NCBI GenBank assembly: GCA_902586905.1 | Contig: CACIJH010000002.1 | Coordinates: 61,849 to 125,848, forward strand | Source: an uncultured Bacteroidota bacterium | Lineage (GTDB): Bacteria > Bacteroidota > Bacteroidia > Flavobacteriales > Flavobacteriaceae | Direction: 5' to 3' | Length of the DNA stretch: 64,000 bases | Shown here: positions 27,603 through 36,165 of the stretch, one piece after another | Layout: each line of letters opens with the position of its first letter | Numbering within the stretch: the stretch's first letter is position 1 | Program-made: the position numbers and the translations under genes | The notes under the pieces: model-generated | Told to the model about the DNA's origin: nothing | The model's database searches: none | What the model saw: the letters and a program-made list of their open reading frames with translations, nothing else

Positions 27603-27610
27603 CAAAAATA
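27603..27610 (-). promoter_or_regulatory. -7 box for panB
   Basis: TATTTTTG on the minus strand matches TAnnTTTG exactly. A TTG lies 15 bases further upstream, slightly closer than the usual 17-23. Transcription would begin within about 8 bases of the panB ATG. Confidence 0.45.
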
Positions 27611-27635
27611 CATTATATAGTCGAACAATGCGATA

Positions 27636-27652
27636 ACTGACACCCTGTCAGT
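27636..27652. promoter_or_regulatory. Palindrome ACTGACA-CCC-TGTCAGT upstream of dnaK
   Basis: This is a perfect 7-bp inverted repeat with a 3-base spacer, centred about 20 bases upstream of the TGGCAT-N5-TTGA element of dnaK and lying in the panB/dnaK divergent spacer. The form is that of a dimeric regulator's operator. It is not the HrcA CIRCE sequence (TTAGCACTC-N9-GAGTGCTAA). Confidence 0.5.
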
Positions 27653-27662
27653 ATAAAGTCAA

Positions 27663-27677
27663 TGGCATAGTCATTGA
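27663..27677 (+). promoter_or_regulatory. Sigma-54-like element before dnaK
   Basis: TGGCAT, five bases, TTGA lies 24 bases before the dnaK ATG, and an identical core lies upstream of lon. A degenerate housekeeping -7 box (TAATGTTG, one mismatch) is found at 27680-27687, so a mixed or alternative promoter cannot be excluded. Confidence 0.4.
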
Positions 27678-27700
27678 GTTAATGTTGAAAAAAATTAATC

Positions 27701-29605
27701 ATGAGTAAAATAATCGGTATTGATTTAGGAACAACAAACTCTTGTGTTTCTGTGATGGAAGGAAATGAGCCAGTTGTGATTCCAAATGCAGAAGGAAAAC
27801 GAACAACCCCATCTGTTATTGCTTTTGTCGAAGGCGGTGAAATCAAGGTTGGCGATCCAGCAAAACGACAAGCTGTGACCAATCCAACCAAAACCATTTC
27901 TTCTGTCAAACGATTTATGGGAAATAAGTTTTCTGAATCATCCAAAGAAGTAAAACGAGTTCCATATTCAGTTGTGAAGGGTGACAACAACACCCCACGA
28001 GTTGATATCGATGGTCGTTTGTACACACCCCAAGAGCTTTCGGCAATGATTTTGCAAAAAATGAAGAAAACAGCTGAGGATTATCTAGGACAATCTGTTA
28101 CAGATGCTGTAATCACTGTACCTGCTTATTTCAATGACGCACAACGCCAAGCGACTAAAGAAGCAGGTGAAATTTCGGGATTAAAAGTCCACAGAATCAT
28201 CAACGAACCAACTGCTGCTGCTTTGGCTTATGGTCTTGACAAAGGTGGTAGTGATAAAAAAATAGCAGTATATGACCTCGGTGGTGGTACATTTGATATC
28301 TCTGTTCTCGAGCTAGGGGATGGGGTTTTTGAGGTATTATCAACCAATGGTGATACTCACCTTGGAGGTGATGATTTTGATGAGGTGATTATCGACTGGC
28401 TTGCAGATGATTTTAAGTCTAATGAAGATGTTGATCTTCGCAAAGACCCAATGGCACTTCAGCGATTGAAAGAAGCAGCTGAAAAAGCTAAAATTGAATT
28501 GTCGTCATCAACCCAAACAGAAATCAACTTGCCTTATGTCACAGCAACTGCCTCTGGGCCAAAACACCTTGTACAAACACTGACTAGAGCCAAGTTTGAG
28601 CAGTTGTCTGCTGAATTGGTGAAACGCTCGATGACGCCTGTTAAGAATGCACTTTCCGATGCTGGATTGTCAACAGATGAGATCGACGAGATCATCTTGG
28701 TAGGTGGTTCAACCCGGATTCCAGTGATTCAAGAAGAAGTTGAAAAATTCTTTGGAAAGAAGCCATCAAAAGGGGTAAACCCCGACGAAGTTGTAGCTGT
28801 TGGCGCTGCAATTCAGGGAGGTGTACTCACAGGAGATGTAAAGGACGTCCTATTGTTGGATGTCACACCACTTTCTTTAGGAATTGAAACGATGGGTGGT
28901 GTTCTCACGAAATTAATCGATGCAAACACAACGATTCCTACAAAAAAGTCACAGGTGTTTTCAACAGCTGCTGACAATCAGCCCTCTGTAGAGATTCATG
29001 TTTTGCAAGGCGAGCGTCCAATGGCTGCTGATAATAAGACAATTGGTAGATTTCACTTGGATGGAATCCCACCAGCACCTAGAGGTACGCCGCAAATTGA
29101 GGTGACTTTTGACATCGATGCCAATGGCTTGATTCATGTTACTGCACTCGATAAAGCAACAAACAAATCGCAAGATATTCGTATTGAGGCTTCATCAGGT
29201 TTGACAGAAGAAGAAATCGAAAAGATGAAAAAAGAGGCAGAGGCGAATGCAGATGCAGATAAGAAAGCAAAAGAGCAAGTAGATACGCTCAATAACGCCG
29301 ATGCAATGATCTTCCAAACCGAAAAGCAATTGAAAGAGTTTGGCGATAAGTTGTCAGATGACAAGAAAAAGCCAATTCAGGATGCTTTGGATACCCTTAA
29401 AAAGGCTTATGAGTCGAAGGATGTTGAGGCGATAACTCCTGCATTAGACAGCATCAATGAAGCTTGGAAAAATGCTTCTGAAGAGATGTATAAAGCGCAA
29501 GCCGATCAGGGTGCTTCTGCAGATGGACAAGCAGATGCAGGTGCATCAGCCGGCGAGACCAACGACGAGGATGTTGAGGATGTTGACTTCGAAGAAGTGA
29601 AGTAA
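27701..29605 (+). CDS. dnaK: Molecular chaperone DnaK (Hsp70)
   Basis: DnaK is the cytosolic Hsp70 chaperone. The 634 residues begin with the phosphate-1 motif [38 protein letters not shown] and [13 protein letters not shown] are the other two Hsp70 signatures. The substrate-binding domain starts near 385 ([18 protein letters not shown]), and the helical lid ends in a disordered Ala/Gly/Asp-rich tail closing EDVDFEEVK, the usual DnaK terminus. Neither grpE nor dnaJ is adjacent, so it is monocistronic, with its own palindromic upstream site and a strong terminator. Confidence 0.98.
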   Translation: MSKIIGIDLGTTNSCVSVMEGNEPVVIPNAEGKRTTPSVIAFVEGGEIKVGDPAKRQAVTNPTKTISSVKRFMGNKFSESSKEVKRVPYSVVKGDNNTPRVDIDGRLYTPQELSAMILQKMKKTAEDYLGQSVTDAVITVPAYFNDAQRQATKEAGEISGLKVHRIINEPTAAALAYGLDKGGSDKKIAVYDLGGGTFDISVLELGDGVFEVLSTNGDTHLGGDDFDEVIIDWLADDFKSNEDVDLRKDPMALQRLKEAAEKAKIELSSSTQTEINLPYVTATASGPKHLVQTLTRAKFEQLSAELVKRSMTPVKNALSDAGLSTDEIDEIILVGGSTRIPVIQEEVEKFFGKKPSKGVNPDEVVAVGAAIQGGVLTGDVKDVLLLDVTPLSLGIETMGGVLTKLIDANTTIPTKKSQVFSTAADNQPSVEIHVLQGERPMAADNKTIGRFHLDGIPPAPRGTPQIEVTFDIDANGLIHVTALDKATNKSQDIRIEASSGLTEEEIEKMKKEAEANADADKKAKEQVDTLNNADAMIFQTEKQLKEFGDKLSDDKKKPIQDALDTLKKAYESKDVEAITPALDSINEAWKNASEEMYKAQADQGASADGQADAGASAGETNDEDVEDVDFEEVK

Positions 29606-29633
29606 CTCTTTGCATATCTTGTTTACATAACAT

Positions 29634-29665
29634 AAAAAACGCACTGTTAGCAGTGCGTTTTTTTT
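29634..29665 (+). terminator. dnaK intrinsic terminator
   Basis: AAAAAACGCACTG-TTAG-CAGTGCGTTTTTT forms a 13-bp perfect hairpin with a 4-base loop followed by further T residues. It starts 28 bases after the dnaK stop and is the strongest terminator in the window. Confidence 0.93.
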
Positions 29666-29754
29666 ATTGTGCCAATTGCAATGGAGAAAATCCCTACAGA
29701 TTTGCTCACTATTTATTTCAATACTTGTGCGATTGATTTTGTAATTTTGTGGGG

Positions 29755-29829
29755 ATGAGTAAGCTTCAAAAAATACTGATGAAACAGATTAGAAATATTT
29801 TGATAAAATATAAGTTAAAATTAAAGTGA
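29755..29829 (+). pseudogene. hicA toxin remnant with an internal in-frame deletion
   Basis: This is a 24-codon ORF, MSKLQKILMK followed by QIRNILIKYKLKLK. The first ten residues look like the start of HicA toxins of the MSKLEKLLxKI type. The remainder looks like their C-terminus (VKQVRNIILKYKL). About 50 central residues that contain the dsRBD-like fold and catalytic His (GSHHIF) are missing, so the product cannot be an active mRNA interferase. The stop overlaps the start of the hicB remnant (TGATG), preserving the operon geometry of intact hicAB. An exact TAATTTTG -7 box (29742-29749) lies just upstream. Family assignment is from memory of HicA sequences. Confidence 0.6.
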
Positions 29830-30041
29830 TGAATTATAAATATGAAATTATTATTTATTGGAGCCAAGAAGACGAAGCTTTTATTGCAGAAGTTCCCGAA
29901 TTAGCTGGATGTATGGCTGATGGAGAAACCTAAATAGAGGCTTTAGAAAATGTACAAGTAGTTATTGACGAATGGCTAGAAACTGCAAAGTTGAAAAATC
30001 GACCAATCCCAAAATCAAAGGGTAAGTTGATGTACGCTTGA
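29829..30041 (+). pseudogene. hicB antitoxin, interrupted by an in-frame TAA
   Basis: Translation gives MNYKYEIIIYWSQEDEAFIAEVPELAGC..., then MADGET, a TAA at 29931-29933 (codon 35), then IEALENVQVVIDEWLETAK and RPIPKSKGKLMYA. This is the complete 70-residue HicB fold with one nonsense codon where related proteins have Tyr or Gln (GETYEEAL). It is too short and broken for the ORF track. It follows the hicA remnant with a 1-base overlap. With the toxin deleted there would be no selection to keep the antitoxin, which fits the decay. Confidence 0.8.
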
Positions 30042-30109
30042 AAAAAACGAATGCAACAAAAGGTATAATCAAAAGGCCAGTTCCTCGTAATACTCACATC
30101 TAAAAAGTT

Positions 30110-30529
30110 ATGGATAAATCTACACTTCTCAAAAAAATCAATGATAGAAATCGAGGGACATTGATGCAAACCCTTAAGATTGAATTTACTGACATTGGAG
30201 ATGATTTTTTGATCGCACGTATGCCTGTAACTGCTGCAGTTCATCAGCCAGATGGTGTTTTACATGGTGGTGCTACTGCAGCACTAGCTGAGACAGTTGG
30301 GAGTTCTGCAGCAGCTGTTTTTTGTAATCTAGAAGGGCATATGCTACGAGGAATCGACGTTTCTGCAAAGCACGTGAGAGGTGTACGAACTGGTTATGTG
30401 TACGCTAAAGCAATGCCTCTACACAAGGGCAAAACAATGCAAGTATGGTCAATTGAAATCACTGATGATGAACAGCGATTGGTGTCATCATGTTCATTGA
30501 CAACACTTGTTCTTCCCCTCAAAAAATAA
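30110..30529 (+). CDS. menI: Hotdog-fold thioesterase, probable 1,4-dihydroxy-2-naphthoyl-CoA hydrolase
   Basis: This is a 139-residue PaaI/YdiI-type hotdog thioesterase. The active-site helix VLHGGATAALAETVGSSAA carries the catalytic acidic residue, and HQPDGVLHGG is close to Escherichia coli YdiI (MenI), which hydrolyses DHNA-CoA. ISAKHVRG-like substrate-loop residues and the LVSSCSLTTLVL last strand complete the fold. It is first gene of a contiguous menaquinone cluster and overlaps menF by 40 bases, which strongly favours the DHNA-CoA role over a phenylacetate role. The overlap also makes their translation interdependent. Confidence 0.82.
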   Translation: MDKSTLLKKINDRNRGTLMQTLKIEFTDIGDDFLIARMPVTAAVHQPDGVLHGGATAALAETVGSSAAAVFCNLEGHMLRGIDVSAKHVRGVRTGYVYAKAMPLHKGKTMQVWSIEITDDEQRLVSSCSLTTLVLPLKK

Positions 30530-31560
30530 CCCACTTGACCCAGTTATCATTTTTTGTAGAGATTGAAAAGCACTTAAACAGCAAATTGCCCTTTGTTGTG
30601 TTTCGACATCCAAATGAGACTCGATTGACAGCATTTCTCGATCACAACCAGTTACCCAAACCGAAAACCAAATTTGTTGTCAGTCATTTTGAATCGTCAA
30701 AACATTTTTCAATTTACCCAGATCAAACCCTACATACAGACTTTCGTGTTGATGAAATACCCAGTCAATCAAAACAGCTTGAATGGCATGATTTAGAACA
30801 GAAACAAAAGAATCATACAAGCCTCATTCTCAATGCCATAGGCAGTATGCAACAATCCCATTTGAATAAGGTAGTGTTGGCAACTGCACTCGAGTATAAT
30901 GGATTGTCAAGATCATCAATTGATTATTTTAAAACGATCCTTTCGTCGTACAAAAACACTTTTAACTATCTGCTTTTTCATCCCAAATATGGCCTGTGGA
31001 TGGGTGCAACTCCTGAACGTTTGATTACAATACAACAGTCTCATTTGACGACAATGGCATTGGCTGGTACTCGACCATTAGGTAGCACCTCATGGGGCGA
31101 AAAGGAAAAGGAAGAGCAAGGGTTTGTAGTGAATGAAATTGTAAACACACTACGCAGGTACACATCAAATGCATCGATACATTATGCTGATGCAAAAACC
31201 ATTCGTGCAGGACAGTTGGAACATCTACAAACGACCATCACTGCAGAGCTAACGATTTCTCCTCTCGAAGCAGCCAACGCACTTCATCCCACACCTGCTG
31301 TTGGAGGAGTTCCAAAAGAGATGGCACTTGACTTTATCAAAACCCATGAGCAATTGGATCGATCTCTATATGCTGGCTTTTTGGGGGTGATAGATCAAGA
31401 CCAAACAGACCTATATGTCAACCTACGTTGCATGACAATTCAGGATGACAAGGCTTTGGTATACGTTGGAGGTGGGATTACTGAAAAAAGCAGTCCACAT
31501 GATGAGTGGCAAGAGGTGCTGGAGAAAGCAAACACCATGGGTCGAATTTTGATGAGTTAA
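30490..31560 (+). CDS. menF: Isochorismate synthase
   Basis: MenF isomerises chorismate to isochorismate, the first step of menaquinone synthesis. The C-terminal chorismate-binding domain is clear: LMGATPERLI-like WMGATPERLI, MALAGTRPLG, TIRAGQLEHLQTTITAEL, LHPTPAVGGVPKEMALDFI, RSLYAGFLGV and YVGGGITEKS. The N-terminal part is short and divergent, giving 356 residues, usual for Bacteroidota. The ATG at 30490 lies inside menI. The next candidate is a TTG at 30535 just past the menI stop, so the start is uncertain. Confidence 0.92.
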   Translation: MFIDNTCSSPQKITHLTQLSFFVEIEKHLNSKLPFVVFRHPNETRLTAFLDHNQLPKPKTKFVVSHFESSKHFSIYPDQTLHTDFRVDEIPSQSKQLEWHDLEQKQKNHTSLILNAIGSMQQSHLNKVVLATALEYNGLSRSSIDYFKTILSSYKNTFNYLLFHPKYGLWMGATPERLITIQQSHLTTMALAGTRPLGSTSWGEKEKEEQGFVVNEIVNTLRRYTSNASIHYADAKTIRAGQLEHLQTTITAELTISPLEAANALHPTPAVGGVPKEMALDFIKTHEQLDRSLYAGFLGVIDQDQTDLYVNLRCMTIQDDKALVYVGGGITEKSSPHDEWQEVLEKANTMGRILMS

Positions 31561-31575
31561 CAACTGCGCATTTTG

Positions 31576-31583
31576 TACATTTG
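31576..31583 (+). promoter_or_regulatory. -7 box before menD
   Basis: TACATTTG matches TAnnTTTG exactly and ends 8 bases before the menD ATG, with a TTTTG 24 bases upstream (slightly long spacing). If real, it is an internal promoter giving a nearly leaderless menD message. Confidence 0.35.
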
Positions 31584-31591
31584 CCGTTGCT

Positions 31592-33361
31592 ATGAATCTC
31601 TCTGCAATACCTGTTGTACGCTCGGTTATTCAACAACTACTCAATTATGAGGTTTGTCATGTTGTGATCGCGCCAGGCTCTAGAAGTGCGCCCATCACTG
31701 TTGGGTTGACCACTCATAGTGGGTTCACAACCTATAGCATCGTTGATGAACGCTCTGCAGCTTTCTTTGCTCTTGGGCTTGCACAAAAACTTCAAAAACC
31801 AGTAGCAGTGCTATGTACATCTGGCTCAGCTCTGTTAAACATCTATCCTGCTGTTGCAGAAGCTTATTATAGTCAGTATCCAATTGTGGTGTTGAGTGCC
31901 GATCGACCTACCTACCAAATTGATATTGGAAATGGCCAAACAATAAAGCAACAAGGAGTGTTTTCAAAACATATTGTTTCTGAAGCAGCACTTCTGCAAG
32001 ATGTAACGCACAACCACGCAGCAATCATTGAGAGCAATACCCAGAAGTTAATTGATTCAAAATCAACTCCTAAGGAAATTGAAGGTTCACAACAAGCCAT
32101 TGAAAAGAAAAACAACACTAGACTCGAGGAAGTACTTTCTCAAATGTATTTGTACAATGGTCCTGTTCATATCAACATTCCTTTGGAAGAGCCATTGTAC
32201 GACTTCAATGAAGTGTCAGATTTCACCCCCCAACAACAACAGCAGTTGACTAGCCCTCACACCAAACAGCACAAGGATTTTGAAAAAAAATGGAATACGT
32301 CAAAACGCATTATTATCGTTGTCGGAACAATGCCAGCCAATCGTCTAAACGCAAAGAGTATTTCTTTGTTGGCCAATGACCCTAGAGTTGTTGTTTTGCA
32401 TGAAATCAATTCCAACATCAGTCATGACAACTTCATTGCACATATTGATCGGGTGATCATTCCTATCGAGAAAAAGAAAAATAGTCAAGACATTTTTCAA
32501 TCATTATGCCCTGATCTGTTGGTGACAATGGGAGGGATGGTTGTTTCGAAAAAAATCAAATCACTATTGCGATCCTACACTAGTGTTTTACACTATCATA
32601 TCGGCACAGATCGAGCACTTGATACTTATTATTTGGGTGTGCAACACATCGAGGTTGATCCTAACTCTTTTTTGAGGGGGTTGACACCTATTTCTGATAC
32701 TGAATCGAGTTATCAGCAACAGTGGCTTCAACTGTCTAGGCAAAGAGAGATTGCGCATCAAACATTTTGTCGAAAGTTGCCTTTCAGCGATTTGTATGTG
32801 TTTGATAAAATCATGCGCTCGATTCCTAATAATTATACCATCCAATGGGCTAACAGCTCGCCCATTCGATATGCACAACTGTTTACCAAAGCTGGGGCAT
32901 CTTCCTATTGCAACAGAGGAACAAGTGGAATTGAAGGGAGTATCTCAACAGCAGTGGGAGCATCAGTGGCAAGTGAAACACCAACGCTGATGATCACAGG
33001 TGATTTAAGTTTTTTTTATGACTCAAACGCTTTGTGGAACCAATACATCCCATCCAATTTTCGAGTGATATTAGTGAACAATGGGGGAGGTGGTATTTTT
33101 AGGATATTGCCCAACGCCAAGGAAACACCTGATTTTGAAACATATTTTGAAACAAAACATCGCAGAACAGCCAAATGGATGGCAAAACAATATGGCTTGT
33201 CCTACAAAAGAGTTCGAAGTGGTGTTGGTTTAAGGCTAGCATTGGGTCGATTTTTTTCACCTTCGAGTCGTGGGAAAATATTAGAAATATGCACGCCTTC
33301 CAATTCCAATGATTTAGTTTTACAGGCCTATTTTGATTTTTTGAGCAATCAATCAGATTAA
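31592..33361 (+). CDS. menD: SEPHCHC synthase
   Basis: MenD is the thiamine-diphosphate enzyme that joins 2-oxoglutarate to isochorismate. The N-terminal PYR domain has VIAPGSRSAPITVGL and the catalytic Glu in YSIVDERSAAFFALG. The C-terminal PP domain has ITGDLSFFYDSNALWN through LVNNGGGGIF, the ThDP/Mg binding motif. RGTSGIEGSISTAVGAS is the conserved MenD block. At 589 residues it is complete. A segment of about 45 residues between the PYR domain and the middle domain (NTQKLIDSKSTPKEIEGSQ) looks like a low-conservation insertion. The gene lies 31 bases after menF. Confidence 0.95.
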   Translation: MNLSAIPVVRSVIQQLLNYEVCHVVIAPGSRSAPITVGLTTHSGFTTYSIVDERSAAFFALGLAQKLQKPVAVLCTSGSALLNIYPAVAEAYYSQYPIVVLSADRPTYQIDIGNGQTIKQQGVFSKHIVSEAALLQDVTHNHAAIIESNTQKLIDSKSTPKEIEGSQQAIEKKNNTRLEEVLSQMYLYNGPVHINIPLEEPLYDFNEVSDFTPQQQQQLTSPHTKQHKDFEKKWNTSKRIIIVVGTMPANRLNAKSISLLANDPRVVVLHEINSNISHDNFIAHIDRVIIPIEKKKNSQDIFQSLCPDLLVTMGGMVVSKKIKSLLRSYTSVLHYHIGTDRALDTYYLGVQHIEVDPNSFLRGLTPISDTESSYQQQWLQLSRQREIAHQTFCRKLPFSDLYVFDKIMRSIPNNYTIQWANSSPIRYAQLFTKAGASSYCNRGTSGIEGSISTAVGASVASETPTLMITGDLSFFYDSNALWNQYIPSNFRVILVNNGGGGIFRILPNAKETPDFETYFETKHRRTAKWMAKQYGLSYKRVRSGVGLRLALGRFFSPSSRGKILEICTPSNSNDLVLQAYFDFLSNQSD

Positions 33362-33373
33362 GTCTTAATTTTG
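33340..33373 (+). promoter_or_regulatory. Predicted menB promoter
   Basis: TTTG (33340-33343), 22 bases, TAATTTTG (33366-33373), an exact -7 box 13 bases before the menB ATG. It overlaps the end of menD and suggests that menB onward can be transcribed independently. Confidence 0.6.
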
Positions 33374-33386
33374 TAAAAAAATAAAT

Positions 33387-34205
33387 ATGAAAGCAGTTTG
33401 GAAATCCATAAAAACCTACTCTGATATTTTATTTGAACACTACAATGGGGTTGCAAAAATCACCATCAATCGGCCGGAGGTTTACAATGCATTTCGTCCT
33501 GAGACCAATACACAGATGCTAGATGCCATCGAGATTTGTCGTGAGCGTGACGACATCGATATCGTTCTTTTCACTGGTACTGGCGACAAAGCCTTTTGCA
33601 GTGGTGGTGATCAAAATGTAAAGGGTATTGGGGGTTATATTGGAGATGATGGTGTTCCTCGTTTAAACGTTCTAGATTTGCATAAAAGGATTCGTGAACT
33701 GCCAAAACCTGTCATTGCGATGGTCAATGGTTATGCGATTGGTGGAGGACACGTTCTTCATGTTGTTTGTGACCTAACCATTGCGAGTGAAAACGCTATT
33801 TTTGGTCAGACTGGCCCAAAAGTTGGCAGTTTTGATGGCGGCTTTGGATCTTCTTATTTGGCACGTCATGTGGGTCAAAAAAAGGCACGTGAGATTTGGT
33901 TCTTGTGCAAGCAATACAGTGCCCAAGAAGCTTTGGAAATGGGGTTGGTGAACAGAGTTGTGCCACTGAAAGACCTAGAGTCTGCAACCTTAGAATGGTG
34001 TGATCTCATGCAGCAACGTAGCCCTTTAGCACTTCGAATGATCAAACGTAGTTTAAATGCAGAGTTGGATGGCCAACATGGCTTGATGCAACTCGCTGGA
34101 GATGCAACGCTGTTGTACTACCTTACTGATGAGGCGCAAGAGGGAAAAAATGCCTTTTTGGAAAAGCGTCGCCCTGACTTTGATAAATATCCAAAATTCC
34201 CATAA
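33387..34205 (+). CDS. menB: 1,4-dihydroxy-2-naphthoyl-CoA synthase
   Basis: MenB cyclises o-succinylbenzoyl-CoA in a Dieckmann-type reaction. It is a crotonase-fold protein of 272 residues. The oxyanion-hole blocks are [11 protein letters not shown] and [19 protein letters not shown], and the MenB-specific block is [24 protein letters not shown]. The C-terminus [21 protein letters not shown] is also typical of MenB rather than other crotonases. It lies between menD and menA in the cluster. Confidence 0.96.
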   Translation: MKAVWKSIKTYSDILFEHYNGVAKITINRPEVYNAFRPETNTQMLDAIEICRERDDIDIVLFTGTGDKAFCSGGDQNVKGIGGYIGDDGVPRLNVLDLHKRIRELPKPVIAMVNGYAIGGGHVLHVVCDLTIASENAIFGQTGPKVGSFDGGFGSSYLARHVGQKKAREIWFLCKQYSAQEALEMGLVNRVVPLKDLESATLEWCDLMQQRSPLALRMIKRSLNAELDGQHGLMQLAGDATLLYYLTDEAQEGKNAFLEKRRPDFDKYPKFP

Positions 34206-34220
34206 TGAACAGCCAGATCT

Positions 34221-35132
34221 GTGAATAAAGTCTCTTTTTTTACTTGGATTAAGGCCGCTCGCTTGCGAACAATTCCTCTTTCTATTTCTGGAATACTTGT
34301 TGGCTCGTCTATCGCATTTCAAAAGAATGAATTTGATTTTGTTGTCTTCGTTTTTGCGATTCTCACAACTGTGAGTTACCAACTTTTGTCCAATTTTGCC
34401 AATGATTATGGGGATGGAGTGAAAGGGACTGACAATTCGTCCAGGCTTGGACCAAAACGAATTCTTCAATCTGGTTTGATCACCAGGGATCAGCTACGCC
34501 AAACAATCCTTTCCATCACTGCTGTTGCTGTTTTGCTCACCATTTTGCTTGTGTATAGCGCCTTTGGATTGAGTCAGACATCACTCACCTTTTTGGGCTT
34601 AGGGTTTTTCGCAATCGTTGCTGCCATTCGATATACGATTGGTTCAAACGCATATGGTTATAAAGGTCTTGGAGATTTATTTGTTTTTCTTTTTTTTGGC
34701 TGTGTGAGTGTTTTTGGGAGTCATTTTTTATACACAAATGAATTTGATCCATCACTGATTTACCTTGCTTTTTCAATTGGCCTGCTTTCTGTTGCTGTTC
34801 TCAATATCAATAATATGCGCGACCGAGTGAACGACAAACAGTTTGGCAAAGCAACTATTGCTGTTCGTTTGGGTGCTAGAAATGTTATGTTTTACCATCT
34901 GTTTTTAGTTACAGTGCCAGTTATTTTGACTGCTACTTATGGTTTTATTTATAATGCTGTTTCGATTGTTGTATTGTCAATCATCATGTTGATCCCTTTA
35001 ATGCTACACCTCAAGGTTGTCTTTCAAAACAAATCAGAGAAATTACTCGATTTAGAGCTTAAAAAAATTGCCCTGCTCACATTTTTCTATGCCATTTTGT
35101 TCAGTGTGTTTTCAATAGTTTTAACAGTATGA
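34221..35132 (+). CDS. menA: 1,4-dihydroxy-2-naphthoate polyprenyltransferase
   Basis: MenA is the integral-membrane UbiA-family enzyme that prenylates DHNA. It has about nine hydrophobic helices. The first Asp-rich motif is NFANDYGDGVKGTDN (about residues 55-70) and the second is NINNMRDRVNDKQFGK (about 193-208). The start is a GTG (34221); an ATG 16 bases upstream runs into a stop after seven codons. It overlaps menC by 4 bases (ATGA). Confidence 0.95.
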   Translation: MNKVSFFTWIKAARLRTIPLSISGILVGSSIAFQKNEFDFVVFVFAILTTVSYQLLSNFANDYGDGVKGTDNSSRLGPKRILQSGLITRDQLRQTILSITAVAVLLTILLVYSAFGLSQTSLTFLGLGFFAIVAAIRYTIGSNAYGYKGLGDLFVFLFFGCVSVFGSHFLYTNEFDPSLIYLAFSIGLLSVAVLNINNMRDRVNDKQFGKATIAVRLGARNVMFYHLFLVTVPVILTATYGFIYNAVSIVVLSIIMLIPLMLHLKVVFQNKSEKLLDLELKKIALLTFFYAILFSVFSIVLTV

Positions 35133-36148
35133 AATTCACTTGGTCAAAGCATAGCCTTGCGTTCAAAATCCCAAGTGGAACATCTAGAGGGGTGTTGAAC
35201 GACAAAGACAGTTGGTTGATTCAAATGACGAGAGATGGAAAAACAGGTATTGGGGAATGCAGCATCATTGAAGGCTTAAGCCCAGAGTCGCCTGAAATTG
35301 TTGAAGATATTTTAGAAGAAATTCCTAGATATATATATAAGGGAAAAGATTTTTTGTTGCAACGCTACAATAGTTCGCCAGCCATGCAGTTTGCGCTTGA
35401 AATGGCTTTCTCAGGTTTGGAGTCGTCACACCCATTACTGCATTTTGACACAGCTTTTGTTCATGACCAACAAATGATTCCAATCAATGGTTTGATATGG
35501 ATAAGTGATGTTGAAAACATGATGACCCAACTCGAACAAAAAATAAGCCTTGGGTTTTCGTGTATTAAAATTAAAGTCGGAGCACTTGATTTTGCATCTG
35601 AATGTAAACTGTTGGCTAGCATACGAAAACGATACAACGAAACGGATGTCGAGCTTCGCGTTGACGCAAATGGTGCTTTTCAAACCAATGAGGTGATGCA
35701 TAAGTTGGAGCAGCTGTCGAAATATAATATTCACTCGATCGAACAGCCAATTGCGCCAGGTCAATGGGATGAAATGGCTGCCATTTGCAATCAATCGCCA
35801 ATTCCCATTGCATTGGATGAAGAACTGATTGGAGTGCATTCTGAAAATAGTAAAGCTGATCTTTTGCAACACATAAAGCCTCAATATATCATTCTCAAAC
35901 CCAGTCTTGTAGGGGGATGGCAAGGAGCAGATCAATGGGTTTCAATTGCCGAAAAACAATCGATTGGGTGGTGGGCAACAAGTGCTTTGGAAAGTAATAT
36001 TGGCTTGAACGCAATTGCACAATGGTTGAGCACCAAAGAAATCTCAATGCCTCAAGGACTTGGAACAGGTGGTCTCTTTACCAACAATATCGATACACCT
36101 TTGTATATTAGAGGGCAACATTTGGGCTTTGATCGCGTTAAACTTTAA
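35129..36148 (+). CDS. menC: o-Succinylbenzoate synthase
   Basis: MenC dehydrates SHCHC to o-succinylbenzoate. It belongs to the enolase superfamily: the catalytic Lys is in CIKIKVGALDF, the metal ligands are in RVDANGAF, SIEQPI and ALDEEL, and the second-barrel Lys is in YIILKPSLVGG. At 339 residues it is complete. It is translationally coupled to menA. Related enzymes include dipeptide epimerases and muconate cycloisomerases, but the cluster context settles the assignment. Confidence 0.93.
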   Translation: MKFTWSKHSLAFKIPSGTSRGVLNDKDSWLIQMTRDGKTGIGECSIIEGLSPESPEIVEDILEEIPRYIYKGKDFLLQRYNSSPAMQFALEMAFSGLESSHPLLHFDTAFVHDQQMIPINGLIWISDVENMMTQLEQKISLGFSCIKIKVGALDFASECKLLASIRKRYNETDVELRVDANGAFQTNEVMHKLEQLSKYNIHSIEQPIAPGQWDEMAAICNQSPIPIALDEELIGVHSENSKADLLQHIKPQYIILKPSLVGGWQGADQWVSIAEKQSIGWWATSALESNIGLNAIAQWLSTKEISMPQGLGTGGLFTNNIDTPLYIRGQHLGFDRVKL

Positions 36149-36165
36149 GACTTTAATTTGAAATA

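Noticed and set aside
35435-35935. 166-residue minus-strand ORF opposite menC
   Set aside because: It overlaps menC completely on the opposite strand and shows composition typical of antisense translation.
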